Below, piece after piece: positions 1 through 12,167 of a DNA stretch of 64,000 bases. A model generated the notes under the pieces. The model saw only the letters and a list, made by a program, of their open reading frames with translations. It did not search any database and was not told where the DNA came from. The DNA lies in NCBI GenBank assembly GCA_037447605.1, contig CM074806.1, forward strand, positions 2,771,400-2,835,399. The letters are read 5' to 3'. Both the position numbers and the translations under genes were made by a program. The DNA comes from Zygnema circumcarinatum. Taxonomy: Eukaryota; Streptophyta; Zygnematophyceae; Zygnematales; Zygnemataceae. Positions within the stretch are counted from its first letter, which is position 1, and each line of letters begins with the position of its first letter.

Positions 1-1
1 C

Positions 2-583
2 AGGTGGACTCTTAACTTAGACTTTGACGAGTTCTTATATGCCCACAAAAGGAAGTTTCGGTCAAAGAATATGGACGACTTCCTGGCAACGTGGGAAGAT
101 GCCCCTGCCGTGCTGTTTGGCAGTTGGGACTACTACATCGGCCTTTGCCAACCAGTAAAATCCACTTCACCAATCAGGTGGCCCATAGAAAACATGGTGT
201 GGCGGAGACGACGTACGTGCACACCAGTTAACTGTCACATGCCTCGGAAGAAATGGTGCCTAAACCCGGAAAGGGTATTTATGGTGCAAATACATAATAT
301 TTCAAGTTATACACCGACGGATGCGTCTCCTGTGTTTGTTCTCGGGACCACAGCCTTTGTGGCCCATTTTCAGGGCCTGGCGAAACGGGGCAATGCTGCA
401 TGCGAGCTCGTGACGGACCACCCGGAGCGCCATCTGGAGGAGCTGAAGCTGTCTCGGCACATTCTCGAAAAACCGATTCAAAGAAATCACATTTTGGCGA
501 ATGAGGTGGCCACTATGCGGCGTACTAACAAGCTCTACTCTTTGAGAGCTCTCTCTTCGCGAGACGAGAGCACAGGCACATGA
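2..583 (+). CDS. unrecognised open frame, possible exon or mobile-element remnant
   Basis: The frame is open from base 2 to a stop at 583, about 193 codons, with the first ATG at 71. I do not recognise the protein. It is basic and Cys/His-poor, with an aromatic patch near its start (FGSWDYYIGL) and a Leu/Glu/His stretch near its end (HLEELKLSRHILEK). No start context, splice partner or downstream exon could be tied to it, and the opposite strand is also open over part of it. It may be the 3' exon of a gene cut by the window edge, a decayed transposon frame, or chance. Confidence 0.2.
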   Translation, partial: RWTLNLDFDEFLYAHKRKFRSKNMDDFLATWEDAPAVLFGSWDYYIGLCQPVKSTSPIRWPIENMVWRRRRTCTPVNCHMPRKKWCLNPERVFMVQIHNISSYTPTDASPVFVLGTTAFVAHFQGLAKRGNAACELVTDHPERHLEELKLSRHILEKPIQRNHILANEVATMRRTNKLYSLRALSSRDESTGT

Positions 584-1198
584 TGTACATGTCTGCAGCA
601 TCTGTACTTTATTTGTTCCCCTGACAAATAGCAATGGCAATGACAGTGAAAATAGCAATCACAATGACACTGACGATGACAATTCTCAAAAACAACAATT
701 TACAGGCTTGTAAGGCGTCGCAGAGCGCGTGCTTCCGTCATGAGTTTTCTTCGCTTTCTTCTTAATTCCTTTCATTTCGTGAAGAAACTGAGAATGAAAG
801 CCAACTCCAACCTGCGCGTTTTGGCTCAATGTAAGGCCAGGCCTGGAGCGTGAACCGTCCTCAACCAAGTCCTTGTAGCTACAAACAATATTAAAGGCAG
901 CGACATGTTCCAAACGTCCCATGCGGTCGGCAGCCACATAACTCGGAAGAGAATCCTTCATATGGGCCCACTATACAAGATTAGCTCCCCAATCCCTTGC
1001 AGGGGGGCCAGAAGGCCTGTCTTTAAGCGGCCTATAAAGAGGGACATGGCTGTACGGAGGAGCCGCTGGACCAAGGGGGCAGAGTGAGATCAGAACGCAT
1101 TCACGCCAGGGTGTTCACGAATAAAGAAAGGTTGCTATGGCAATTATGTCCTCCGGTACATCACAGAAAGTTAATTCTAATGGCATGGATTCACACGG
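584..1198. other. intergenic, nothing recognised
   Basis: I see no supported gene here. A TATA-like CTATAAAG lies near 1026 on the plus strand, but it points into the 3' end of the minus-strand ARL8 gene and has no ORF that fits it. The right end is probably ARL8 3' untranslated sequence. Confidence 0.4.
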
Positions 1199-4100
1199 CT
1201 ATGACTTTGTCTTGGAGTGTTTCACTAGCCAGTCAATCACAATGTCGATGTTCGTTGCATTCTTGCATGAAATAATGTAGCAGCACACCTCCCTGTCTGT
1301 GAGAGAGCGTAAATCCCTGCACCAAGGAGGCAGCCATGCAGAGGTCAGACGAGATGAAACACAAGCTTGGGAGGAAATTCTGATAGAACATTGCCTATGA
1401 CTGTCGACATCTCTGTTTAATGAGCAACTGGTTGTCGATAATCCCTCCCACTGGCACTTCCTTCATGCTCGCTCCACTGTTGACCAATACGCCGTGGCCA
1501 CCGTCAGGAAGCTCTTATGACGATGATAAAAAACAAAGTGCAAGTAAACGTGATCCAAATGCTTGTCATACACTTTTGTGCTATTCCCAGTTCTATACTG
1601 AAACTATACTAAGCCAATCAGGCACCGTGCACTCTTTTTATGAAGAGTGCACGGTGTTCTTCTTATGACTAATCTTCTTGAAAATTATGACATAAAACAA
1701 TTGTTGTGTTTGTTTTTTTTTGGTTGTTTTATTTTTTTCGGGAAAGAATCCATCGTATGTAAAGCAAACTCCCAATTAACTCGTCGAATTCTACGAGAAC
1801 AGACCCAAACGGTACAGAAAAATAATTCAAAACGCATGCATGTTGGAAAGAATACCATGACTTATGGAGTGGATAGGAATAGAAGGGAGGGAAGTAAGCA
1901 GCACTCACATCGCCTCTATGAGAGCATCCTTGCTGAGAGCTTCCACCTTGTCGGACTTATTTCCCAAAACCAGCAAAGGTATTCCACCCAGAGAGGGCTT
2001 GCTCAGTAAATCATGGAGTTCATTTCGAGAAATGGGGATGCTCTCCTTGTCCGCTGCATCCACCACATATCTGCAGACACATCCTCACGTGCGCGCCCAC
2101 CCCCAGTGTGTGATGCACAGTCTCAAACCGCAAAAGAAGGATTGGTTTCTTCACGCTGGAACACGTAACCTCTCTGGGGAGAGAGAGCTTCTCTTCTTCG
2201 CTTGGAGCCCACACGCTTAGCTAGTGCAAATATCAGAAACACCTTCAATTACGACAGTAAGAAGAGTTGCCTGGAGTTGCAAAATCCCTTCTATCAGATA
2301 AGCCAATGAAGGACAGCAAATATAAACTTGCAACATGTGGCCTATAGCACGTATCCTGAAATCCTTAAAAATGAAAAATGGCACCCCTCACTAGGCACTT
2401 TCCAACTACATGAACAAGTCCGCAATGTTACTTGTGTGCTTTCAACCCTAAAAATCGGCAACTTTGTCGAAAGGAAACATCGACAGACACGGGCTCGGTC
2501 AGTTCCGAGGCTTACACAATAGCAGACACGCCTCGACAATACCGTTCCCACATGGAACGGAAGCGAGGTTGCCCCCCCAAATCCCAAAGCTTGATGGTCA
2601 CATTGCCTTTGCTGACCTTCCGCATATTAAACCCAACCTGCGGAAAGCAACCCCTAAGAAGCATTGAAACAGATAGGCAGTCAGCGCTTCACAGCGCCCT
2701 CAAATTGCACAAGCTGCAATTTAATCATCACTGCTTTATGTGAGGAATTATGTAAATAGAATCAAACTGTGTCGATCGATATAGCATGCTTTCTTCAGCT
2801 CAGTCCCAGGCGAGCCAAAATCTGTAGCTGCCCTAACACATTGCATATCAGCGAACACTTATCGTAGAATGCATTTAAGTTAGGCACGGGCAAGGTTAAA
2901 AAGGTTTACAGTGGGAATCATATCTTCGTTGTAACCTCCAGTCTGCAAACCAAGGCACAAAACAGGCAAAACCAGGTAAGGTTCCCACTTCAGTCCGAAT
3001 AGAAGAAAAATGAGGAAAGCAAAATGGAAGGGCAGCGTGGAGAGGAGAGGGGAGGAGAAAAAGAGCAGAACTAGTTGTGCGGGGAAAGAGTAGAGAGAAA
3101 CATAAAAGCTTGATGACTAATAAAGAAGAGGTTAACGAGAAGAAGGAAAGTTGATGATAAAGTTGATGTTCTACCGCGATGACATTCACCAAAGAAGTTT
3201 TGCCAGCATTTTGGAGACCAATCAGTGAGAGCTCCATTTCCTGCTTGAAGAACAAGCTGCACAAATCAGCAAACCAAAGCCATCATCAAAAAACAAATCG
3301 AAAGCGTATGCAACTGAAAGGCAACAGAGACCCCATGATTAAATTTCCATTTGATCCATACGGATCTTTTTTTCGAAGCTCTGAGATTCACTAAGCATGC
3401 GGTAAGCTTCCGTTTCAAGGACTTAAATTTCTTCCATGGTAAACATTTCGCGAACACCGAAAAAAAACCTCAGATTCCAGCAACTCTCCAGCCACTACCA
3501 AGTGTACAATATAATCGATAAATCCAGTCCATTTGTTCATACGGCATTAATAATGCAAACATATCCAGGATGTGTCACCGCCATTCGTAAAAAACAAAAC
3601 AACTCTTAGAGCACTTGACTTGAGTCCACTGATCGTCAAAAACAATTACAACAAAACCTTCCAGAATACAAATGGTTAAACTGCCGTAAAGACATCGAAA
3701 AGCTGCTTTGTTGCCTAAAGTACCTTGCAACTAAGGCGTTCACGACCTGGAAAAAATAAAAAATGGGAAGCAGTGCTAACAATAGGAACCCTCGCAACAG
3801 TGAGATGCCAGGTGCACAATGCCTTACATGGACTCCAAAGTGCTGCAAGCAGTCACGAGGATGGAACATCAATTGAAAGGAACCAAAGATTTCTCGACTC
3901 ATAAATGAGAAAGTAACACGCGTTACTTCTTCCAACGGGAAAAAGCCCAGAACATTCGACTAAGGAGTGCATGCATCTAAACGCCATAAACACGTAGAGT
4001 TACAAACTGAATAAGGAAACTCACATCTACAAGCCACGCCTGCCTGTGCACGCGCAATCACGGAAGACATTAGACACCAAAAAGAAACGGGCAGACTATC

Positions 4101-4788
4101 ATCCAAAATCAAATACCATTGCTCCTACAGCCACAGTCTGTAAGACGACGAATCCACTTCTCTTTCCAATTCACTAAGTGACAAAACAGGTCACGAGGGA
4201 AGCAGCACGCGTCAACGTAAAAACAACCTCAAGAACATATATGTAGATGAAGAAAGGCGCCACTTGACTGTGAACCAGTTAGAAACGGTTACATGACCTT
4301 CCCGCTCCAGCATGATAGCTTATCTCAAGAAGGGCAATGACCCTGCAACTCTCATTCCGACACAATGCATTCTTCCAAACAAAAGTAAAAGAAGGATAGA
4401 GCCAGCAAGGACACGAAAGGAAATGGATGAACAAAAAAATTTGCTCGCTACCAATCCGCTTGGTAAGTGACGAACAGTAGAAACAAAATGATAATCGACA
4501 ACACTCATCTGATCGGCCAATAAAGATGCTCTGCGAGGTACTTCTTGGACGTCGCACGTCAGGTTGTAACCATCTTCATCCAAATCTTCTGGACTAATTG
4601 CCAGGCATGCAGTCTTACTTTCCAGCCGTTCAGAGGCTGTTGAATTTACACCGCAGGTCAACAACATCAAAAACACACAGGAACACGCAGGAAGAAGCCA
4701 ACAAGCCGCGAATCCGCTGCAAGCTCGATCGGCGAAAGAAGGTACTGCACCTCCGTAGCCAGTTCAAGAAAGTCTCCAGGAGGCCCAT
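1199..4788 (-). CDS. ARL8: ARL8-type small GTPase, 184 aa
   Basis: ARL8 GTPases are Arf-like switches on lysosome/vacuole and endosomal membranes that recruit motility and tethering factors. Six exons read 4788-4751, 3256-3175, 2942-2910, 2637-2516, 2070-1909 and 1316-1199; all borders are GT-AG and they give 184 residues, the usual plant ARL8 length. The N-terminus is the amphipathic [16 protein letters not shown] helix. The P-loop GLQNAGKT is at 26-33, switch I Thr (DMIPTVGF) near 51, WDLGGQ at 69-74, and NKSD at 129-132. The [10 protein letters not shown] segment differs slightly from the more common plant GGQRRFRTMW. It starts 498 bp from the divergent CGL160-like gene. The family assignment is secure; a role at the tonoplast is inferred from the family only. 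Confidence 0.93.
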
Positions 4789-4827
4789 GGCTGCTTGTCA
4801 CAGACAAATCCTGCGCGCGCTGCACAA

Positions 4828-4915
4828 GCCCCTCCCCTCCCCTCCCCNNNNNNNNNNCCCCTCCCCTCCCCTCCCCTCCCCTCCCCTCCCCTCCCCTCCT
4901 CTTCTCCCTCCGTCC
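4828..4915. repeat. CCCCT-type tandem repeat interrupted by an assembly gap
   Basis: A pyrimidine run of CCCCT units lies on both sides of ten N bases at 4848-4857. The gap size is probably arbitrary and the true repeat length is unknown. The purine strand (AGGGG)n could form G-quadruplexes. Confidence 0.9.
4848..4857. other. assembly gap (10 N)
   Basis: Ten consecutive N bases sit inside the CCCCT repeat, so sequence is missing or collapsed at this point. Confidence 0.99.
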
Positions 4916-5285
4916 CTCCCCAGCACGCGCTCCGCGAGAGGCCCCCCGCGCGGGTCTCAGCAGGGCTGCCACGTGGCGCTGGAGGCACGCAGGACGCCTG
5001 CAACGAGACCGCACACGTTCCGTGCGCACTAGTTACAAAATCGAACAACATCCGTAAGAATACAGTAACTGGCGCATAGACAAGTTGCACAGTTCACTGG
5101 AACTATACTTTAACGGGACACATAACGGAGCGCACGTGTACGAGGTAGCGGCCCCTGGCGGCTAGCCGTGATGGATATTTTTTGCTCTTTTCCCTTTTGA
5201 TGCAGGCGCTGGGCGAGAGGGAGGGAGGTGAAGTCGAGAGGGGGGAGGGCGGAGGCGCGCAGACATCCGGCAGACAGCGGCAGCC

Positions 5286-8200
5286 ATGGCTGCGGCGCTC
5301 TGTTCTCGCGCACTGCTGCTACAGAACAGGCCGTGGACGTCCCGCCACGCGCAAGGAGGCGCACGGACATCTGTCGTCGCTGCAGCGACAGGTGGACTTC
5401 CTATGCTAGTTTTGTTTGTCTTTCGGCACCCATAGTCGAATTCAGTCTCATAGGATGATTAATATTTTCATGCTTGTCCGAGCAGCAACTTTCCTTTTCC
5501 TGGAGCTTCCTTGCATGCCGTCCATGAGCAGGCACGCTAACTTTGCCCTGGTGTTGCACGATTTCATAGGCGGTGAGTTGAGTCCACAAGAAAGATTCGA
5601 CGCCTTGGTGAGGAGCAAGCCAGCGACTCTGCCATCTAGGGAGGGGAGTCGTGGAGTTGCAGTCCAGGAATGGAATGACGAGCAGGAGGTCAGCAGTGAA
5701 GCTCGGGCTCGGGTTAACGAGAAGTTGCAACAGCAGGTGAAATTCACCTCGTTTTGCAGTCTCCTTGATGGAACCACATCCTGGTCGGAGCCCATTTTCT
5801 CCCGATTGACACGTTTCTTGTTTTCGTTGCTAAAGTTAGTACATTGCCTAGCGTGACTGGGCAGGATACAAAACCTGTTGGTCCTCTCATACTTGGACTA
5901 CGATGCATGTGGGCCAAGCATTGCATACCCATGATTAGGAAGAAGTGAGAACTACTATTTATTGGTGTGGATATGTTTCCATGACATATACAAAGAGACC
6001 AGAGAGCTAGATACTCACTCCATCTTGTTTTCGCAAATCTAATTCTAAAGCAAGTGGCAAATGTATTATGGTATCTGTTTGGAAATTGCGAAAAAATGCA
6101 TATTCCAATTGACTTGTTACGGTCTAGTAACTACAGGAGACTATAGATTTTTTGATGAAAAGGTTCAAGGCATTTTGAGCATGTTGATGACTTAATGACG
6201 TTATGAAGGAGCTCATTGACCCTGCGAAGATTCGCAGCTGTGATCGCAAATCGAACCATGGGCTTAGAGTTGGTCGTTTAGGCCATGCATATCACCTCTG
6301 TTCACTGTTTGAGATATTCGCTCCTGCTTGTCTTCGATTTCTGTCGAATAGCAGCCTCCCTATCCCAACTAGCACTCCGTTTACCTGGAATAACCTGCTG
6401 ACGTAAAGATCTGGCCGATTTTGTCTGGGAGAGTTAGATGCTCAGGCTTTGATTGCAGCTTCTGAAGGTAGCGAGAGAATGGATTCGGAAAAACCTTCAA
6501 AAAGTATTGCCTCGCCATCGGATCCAAGGCGTGCCTATGAGGTGAATATGTGGCATTTTGGCGCCTGTTAGTTCTCCCCGTCGTCCTGTACATGCCCTCA
6601 ACATCCCTCCGTGAATGTGGAAAGCGTAGAGTGATGATATTGCATATCGTTTGTTTAGTCTCCTGTTCGTCGGTATAAATCACCTTTCAATGCACGGAGG
6701 TAGTCTCGGGGATGTTGTTCCATGCACCCACTTTCCTGCCATTTTTATGTATTAATGATGCTTGAGTGGTCTGACGGTCGGCAGGAAAGGGAAAAAGCAA
6801 GAATGGAAAGGAGGCGGCTAGGAATGCTGGAATATGAGCAGGTGCTGTCTATCCCGTTTTGCCATCCTATTTTTGTCACTGCGCTGGCTCATTAAAGAAG
6901 TCGGGGGTATATGGAAGGAGGGAAAGGCACTAACACAGAGAGAACAGAATTCGCTTTTCGACCTTCCAGAAAGAGATAAAGGGGTGCTATGCGGGTGTTA
7001 CGTGGTTTCCAGTGGATAAAATAATTTGCTGGACGAGTTCAGGGCTGGTTGTTGTGAATTTCACCTGAAGCAGTTCCTTACCTGCTATGGCTTGCAGCTG
7101 AAAAGGGAGTTGGAGAAGTTGACGATTGGCGTTGGTGCATTGTGCGGAACTTACTGCTTTTTTGTCCTGTCCTTGGAGGTGAGCCGACTTCTTTGGTTTC
7201 CTTCGTTACCAATTTCAGTAAGACTGACGGAATTTTCAACCTATATCGATGATCTATCATTCAAGGTCTTAAGAAAGTTGGCTCCATTAGGTTAGCCACA
7301 TGGTGACCCTATGTTCCAGGCGCATCCATTATTGAGTCATTGCCCATAGCAACTGATGGACATTTTTTGTTTCCCCTGATTGTTTTCTTTACTTTTCCAT
7401 GCTCTTTTCGTCTTTGTCGGGTTCCACAGGCGGCTGCAAGCTACGGAGTTGGAGTGTTTGGAAGGTACTTTCTTGGCCAAATCTGTGTTATAATGTGATC
7501 CGATGGTTCTTTTCACCACGAGGTCGGGGTGCAAATCATAGGGATAGTAGGACCCGTGGATGCTATTTGTAGCAGAACAAATTCAGCACTCTATCTATAG
7601 GTACCAGGAGGGGCAGTGTTTTTAATGAAAGGCGCTTGCCTTTTGGGAACAGAATGTGGATATCAGCGCTTACAGGGTTGTTTTATTGTCTTTCTCCTCT
7701 CTTGGGGCTCTCGGAATTGCTGTTAGATTAAAGAGGCGCTGTCTTATTTGTGCAGTTATCTGTATTTGCAACTTTTGTACCGTGAAGCCGACCAAATTTC
7801 CTCTGAGACGGTGCCGGAGATTTTTCGGGAAAGGAAGCAGAGGAAGAATAAGTAGGCCCTTTATGCTGAAGCAGTTTTTGCTCTACATTATCTTTCAATA
7901 TCCAATGCTGTCCTTTTGGCTCCTCCATTTGCGGAAGTTCTGTAAATTGTTCGAGGCCATGAGGTTGTGCCTCCACGTATAAGGGAACGTTTTGATTGAA
8001 ACATGTGTTTGCTGGTACCCTGGTTGGGCTAATTTTGCTAATACCTCTCCTCACGTTGACCCACCCCACCTTCTCTCTTTCTCTCTCTCCCACTTTGGCT
8101 ATCTGCACAACCTTCTCTCCGTCTCCTGTGCGTGCACTTGTTTATGGATTGGGGGTCGGGAATACTGAATCAATGGTTCATTTTCTGCTTAGAGCTCAAG

Positions 8201-8760
8201 CCTCACTTTCGGTTGCCAGTTCCATGGTCTGTGCAGGAGTCTTTTGAAAACGGGACAGAGGGTATTTGAGGGCAGCCGCAGAGCTCTGTCGTCACAAAGA
8301 CTAGTGATTCCGGCTATCTTGATGGGCCTTTGGGCTGCCTCGAAACAGGTGGCAGGCGATGTGCCTGACAGTTTTCACCTTGAGGTAAAGTTTTCTCTTA
8401 TCGGTACTTTCAGTGAGTGTAGTTTTTGTTGGGATTCTGTCCAGCCATTTCACGTTCTTCAGTTTTCTGCCTTCTTCGTAAACTTATTCTGGGGTGCTGT
8501 TCCTGTGAGCGACCTTGTTTGGATTTGAAGTGCCAAATCTATCTATTTATCCTCTTCTTGACTTAGCATATCCTTCACATACATCTGTTTCAAGGAGTGA
8601 TCCTATCTAAGACATTTGTATGCCTGTGGTTATCAATTGAGCGTTTCTGCAATTGTTATGGCTTCACCTGCAGGTGGTGCCGCTGTTCTTGGGGTTTTTG
8701 GCGTACAAAGGAGCGGCATTGGTCTTTGTGTACCGCGACAACAAGGATTTGCTCTTTTGA
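5286..8760 (+). CDS. CGL160/AtpI-like chloroplast membrane protein, 267 aa
   Basis: The C-terminal half matches the ATP synthase protein I (AtpI) fold of CGL160, a thylakoid factor that helps assemble the chloroplast ATP synthase. Exons 5286-5391, 5486-5736, 7098-7178, 7430-7464, 7756-7851, 8237-8384 and 8674-8760 join in phase to 267 residues. The start is rich in Ala, Arg and Ser and lacks acidic residues, typical of a plastid transit peptide. After a hydrophilic middle come an ELEKLTIGVGALCG helix, a Gly-rich AASYGVGVFG segment running into YLYLQLLYR, a third helix around RLVIPAILMGLWAA, and a final VVPLFLGFLAYKGAAL helix. It lacks most of the long N-terminal domain known from Arabidopsis CGL160, so it may be a shorter relative. 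The exon 2 acceptor and the exon 5 donor are the least certain borders. Confidence 0.66.
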
Positions 8761-9852
8761 GGAGTTAGTGCGTGGAACTGGTGGCCCTTTGTGCATGGGC
8801 AGAGGGGACTGGGTGCTCCATGTAACCAACCGACCTTTTTATTAGTAAGCAGTTGGAAATGGAATTAATATTAGTGGCTCCAACGTGTAAACCTTCACTC
8901 CCATTTGTCGACTGTGCTCAGTGTTGTGCTGCCGTGCAGTATGGCCTCTAACTCCGCCAGTTGGAGGGCCTACCGGTCGTTTGAATGGGCTGCGTGCTTG
9001 CTATTGTAAGTCGTCATTTGGATTATAACCCTAAAATCTGTCTCTCGGATCACAACATGCAACGGGCTTCTAATTTAGATTAGTTTCATCAGCTGTTGAT
9101 CACTATGCCTTAAGGAACTTATTATTTTCTGCACCTTCATTGAAATAGTTATCTAACTTCGTACTTCAACCGCTTAAAGTGGACGTGACCACTAGTCACC
9201 TTTTTAGGGTACGGATTGTTGTCAGTCGTCAATAAAACTACATTATGTCCCAAACTCCCAATGCAGACGCGTCTGTACACAGAGTACCTTCGTGTCCACG
9301 TGCCAACCCAAGGAAGTCAACACGAGTGGCCGCTAGAACGGGATTATGTTACCCCCTTGTTTGCTGGCTACGGCTGGGACCTGTGAACCAGGGCAAGGGA
9401 ATTATTCCGCTCGCAAACTGCAAACCGTTGAATGTTTGTGTGATAGATAGCTGTCAACTGTCAATTACATCACAGGTCGGACCATCAACCACTGAAAAGG
9501 TTTCGAACCATTGGTTGGCGACCCAACCAATTATTGCCATCCATTGAATATTGCCAATGGTTACGTCATTCTTTTTTAACTCTTTCGCATTATATCCTAT
9601 AGTAGTTAGCGGCTAAAGGTGAAAGCACGTCGTCCATAGCAGACTGCGAGGCCTGAGATTGTATCTGCTAGTCGGCCTGTAAACTTTGCGCTTTCAGGGA
9701 ATGGTTCCAGCCATTGCCAATGGTTGGTAGTCATTGGATGCCTGACATTCGCCAAACGGTTGGACAAGCAGTGCCAATGGTTGGAACCAATGGTACGCGG
9801 ATGAGCCAACCACGCGGTCAAAGGACATCATCGCATACATCGCAGGTGTCGA

Positions 9853-9886
9853 CCGGTCGGTCGGTCGGTCGGTCGGTCGGTCGGTC
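9853..9886. repeat. (CGGT)n microsatellite
   Basis: About eight consecutive CGGT units, uninterrupted, in the gene-free block. Confidence 0.95.
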
Positions 9887-10937
9887 ACGGTGAGACCCCG
9901 CTGGGCTCTGATTGGCGGTCTCATCAGCGCGACGCTCGCTATTGGCGGGGGCGCGGAGAAAAGTCAAGGTTCTGCCACTCCTGCAGTCATTGGAAAATTG
10001 TGAAAGTCAATCGACGGAGACTGACGGGATGCTTGCCACGTGGACAACTTGCACGGTGAGGATGATGACGCAAATGCCGATGACCATGAGGGCATGTCAG
10101 ACAAAAAATCGTCTGTACCTGGAATAACCGTTAATCTGACCGAAAATGAATACTTCAAATAGATATTTATTAGTCTGCGAGGACTGCATCTGAACAGACC
10201 TCTGTGCTATTGCTTTCGATTCTTGAACTTCTGACGTCTTATTGGCCGGGGTGCTGGACAGGGTCGAGCATCTCCCAATGGCTCTGCCACGTTTCCAATC
10301 ACTGTCGCGCATTCCGATTGGACAGCGGTCGTTGGAGGGGTAACCGCAGACACTGACCGTACCATACGGTGGAATGATACCGTACAATCATTTTTTGTCG
10401 CGGCCCGCGTTGACGTTCGAATGTACCGGCGCCGGTTTTCGAACCAGACTTTTCCAAACAGCCAAAATACTGACAAGCAGGGCAAAATACTCAAAGAAAA
10501 TATTTACTTCCCTGGCAGCCTGCCCGGAGACCACGACGGCCGCCGATTCGACTTCTTTGTCCATATCCGACGGCGTAAATCGCATCCAAAACATTTGCCT
10601 ACGACCCGGTTCCCAAAAAGACAATTTTTCGACAAAGCCAGAAACAAGCAAATTTGCCCGAAATGATTAGGTCGTACATTATTGTTGCCGTGCCCGGCCA
10701 TCCGTACGGTCGCGCTGTCTCAATGACCAATACAGCTACAGTAAAGGGCCCTCATATTTTCCACCCTCTTAATTGCGTTTCCCAAGAAATTCGCCGTGCT
10801 TTTTGCCGAAACCATTTTTTTGTACGGTAAGTCTGTGTTAGCCGTACTAGCCGTACTAGCCGTTACTGTACGGGCTGAAGCAAAACTCACCGAACCTTCC
10901 CGCACGTGCCGCCGTAAGAGGCGCTCGCTCCTCTCCC

Positions 10938-10945
10938 CTTCTTAT
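10938..10945. repeat. left 8-bp target-site duplication of the hAT element
   Basis: CTTCTTAT directly precedes the terminal TAGGGATGG and recurs exactly at 12611-12618 after the other terminus. An 8-bp duplication is the hAT superfamily hallmark. Confidence 0.88.
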
Positions 10946-11472
10946 TAGGGATGGCCCGCGTTATAAATTCCGAATACATTATATACTTTACAACGGGTTT
11001 AAAAGTAGTAATATATTATAAAGTAAAAGACTTTATTATATATATTATACCCACTCGTTTTGAACAATTAACGGTCGTACGGTCATACGGTCGTACCATA
11101 CCAAAATTAGGTCGTTTTGGCGTTGGCGTTGCGAAATGCGTCCGTCTGGTTCACTCTGTCTGCTCGTGCATCCGTACCGCATAATACCGTACGACCATAC
11201 GACCGTACGTGTTGTAAAGGCGTTGTAAAGTATTATATAACAGCCGTTATCTAGTCGTCACAGTTATATAATATAATATATATTATATAGAGAAAAGATG
11301 TTTGATTGAACTCACGATGGCAAGGCCATCAAATGTACAAGGAGAAAATCGACATAAGGAACCAAAAGAAGCGGTCACAACGGACAGAAGGACAGAGAGA
11401 AAGCTTGGAAACGGAAATCAACTTCTAGGCGCAACAACACGGCACTAGAAGCAGCCGCGAAGGTCGCCAATA

Positions 11473-11629
11473 GGGGGTGTCAGACTTAAAAAATTTCAGT
11501 AAGCGTGTTCGTAAGTTTGACATCAGAACGAGTACTCCAGTATAATCGCAATCCTCCTGCGGCGGAGTACTTTCGTAACCTTTTTTTTCGTAACGCTTTT
11601 CGTAAGATTTTGTTAAGTCTGACACCCCC
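11473..11629. mobile_element. mariner/Stowaway-like MITE, 157 bp, nested in the hAT element
   Basis: The ends are perfect 17-bp inverted repeats (GGGGGTGTCAGACTTAA and its complement) and the element is flanked by TA dinucleotides at 11471-11472 and 11630-11631, the Tc1/mariner target duplication. It carries no coding capacity. Its position inside the hAT element means it inserted later. Confidence 0.82.
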
Positions 11630-11639
11630 TAATGTAGTG

Positions 11640-11979
11640 TTAATTAAGGGTAGTGATATTTCCACCCCTTTTTTGGATCCAAACACCCCTTCCCGGCCGG
11701 GCAGGTTTCAAAAAGGATTAAAAACGGAAAATGCTTTTTTCACACCTTTTTGGAATCGATACCACCCTCCATCGGCAGATTTTATTTCTGCGAAACAAGG
11801 AAAATGATAACCCGTCACCCAATTTGAATATCCCGCCTACCTGATTTTTTTTTCACGCGTGCGGTCAATCGCAGCCGTCGATTCCCTCGCAGATCGCCAC
11901 ACGGCAGATCACTATTTGATCTGCAGCCGGGCTCGGTCACAGCGCATGGCACGGGCCCACGTATCCCGCCAAAGTCCTC
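11640..11979. repeat. left inverted arm inside the hAT element
   Basis: Starting TTAATTAAGGGTAGTG, this arm is closely matched by the reverse complement of 12168-12600, with one indel of roughly 60-90 bp after the poly-T stretch near 11850. The two arms enclose about 190 bp of spacer. Confidence 0.85.
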
Positions 11980-12167
11980 TCAAAAGTATGTCCGTACAAA
12001 TGTCGTACGGTCGCAACTTGAGGAACCCAAAATTTCGTACATTAAGATCTTAAACCAATCAAAATTTTCCACGTCAAAATGTAACACGTGGAAGATGTTG
12101 ATTGGCTGGGAGGTAACAATGACGAGATCTCGGGCCGAGGGACGCGCGCACTCGCACGTGCGGTTTG

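Larger units (their letters stand above)
4789..5285. promoter_or_regulatory. shared upstream region of ARL8 and the CGL160-like gene
   Basis: The two start codons face away from each other across 497 bp, so both promoters must lie here or in the flanking leaders. The ARL8 side is a long CT-rich CCCCT tract with an assembly gap; the other side is GC-rich, with GA-rich purine stretches at about 5215-5255. No TATA box is evident for either gene. Confidence 0.45.
8761..10945. other. gene-free intergenic block with CCAAT and CCGTAC motifs
   Basis: No gene could be supported. The stretch 9470-9830 holds many CCAAT/ATTGG boxes in both orientations, often inside imperfect palindromes such as CCAATGGTTGG. 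From about 10340 onward CCGTAC, CGTACGG and related GTAC-core words recur. Short ORFs here show no family similarity and overlap one another on both strands. Confidence 0.5.

Noticed and set aside
1026..1034. TATA box on the plus strand
   Set aside because: No plus-strand gene follows; the sequence downstream is the 3' end of minus-strand ARL8.
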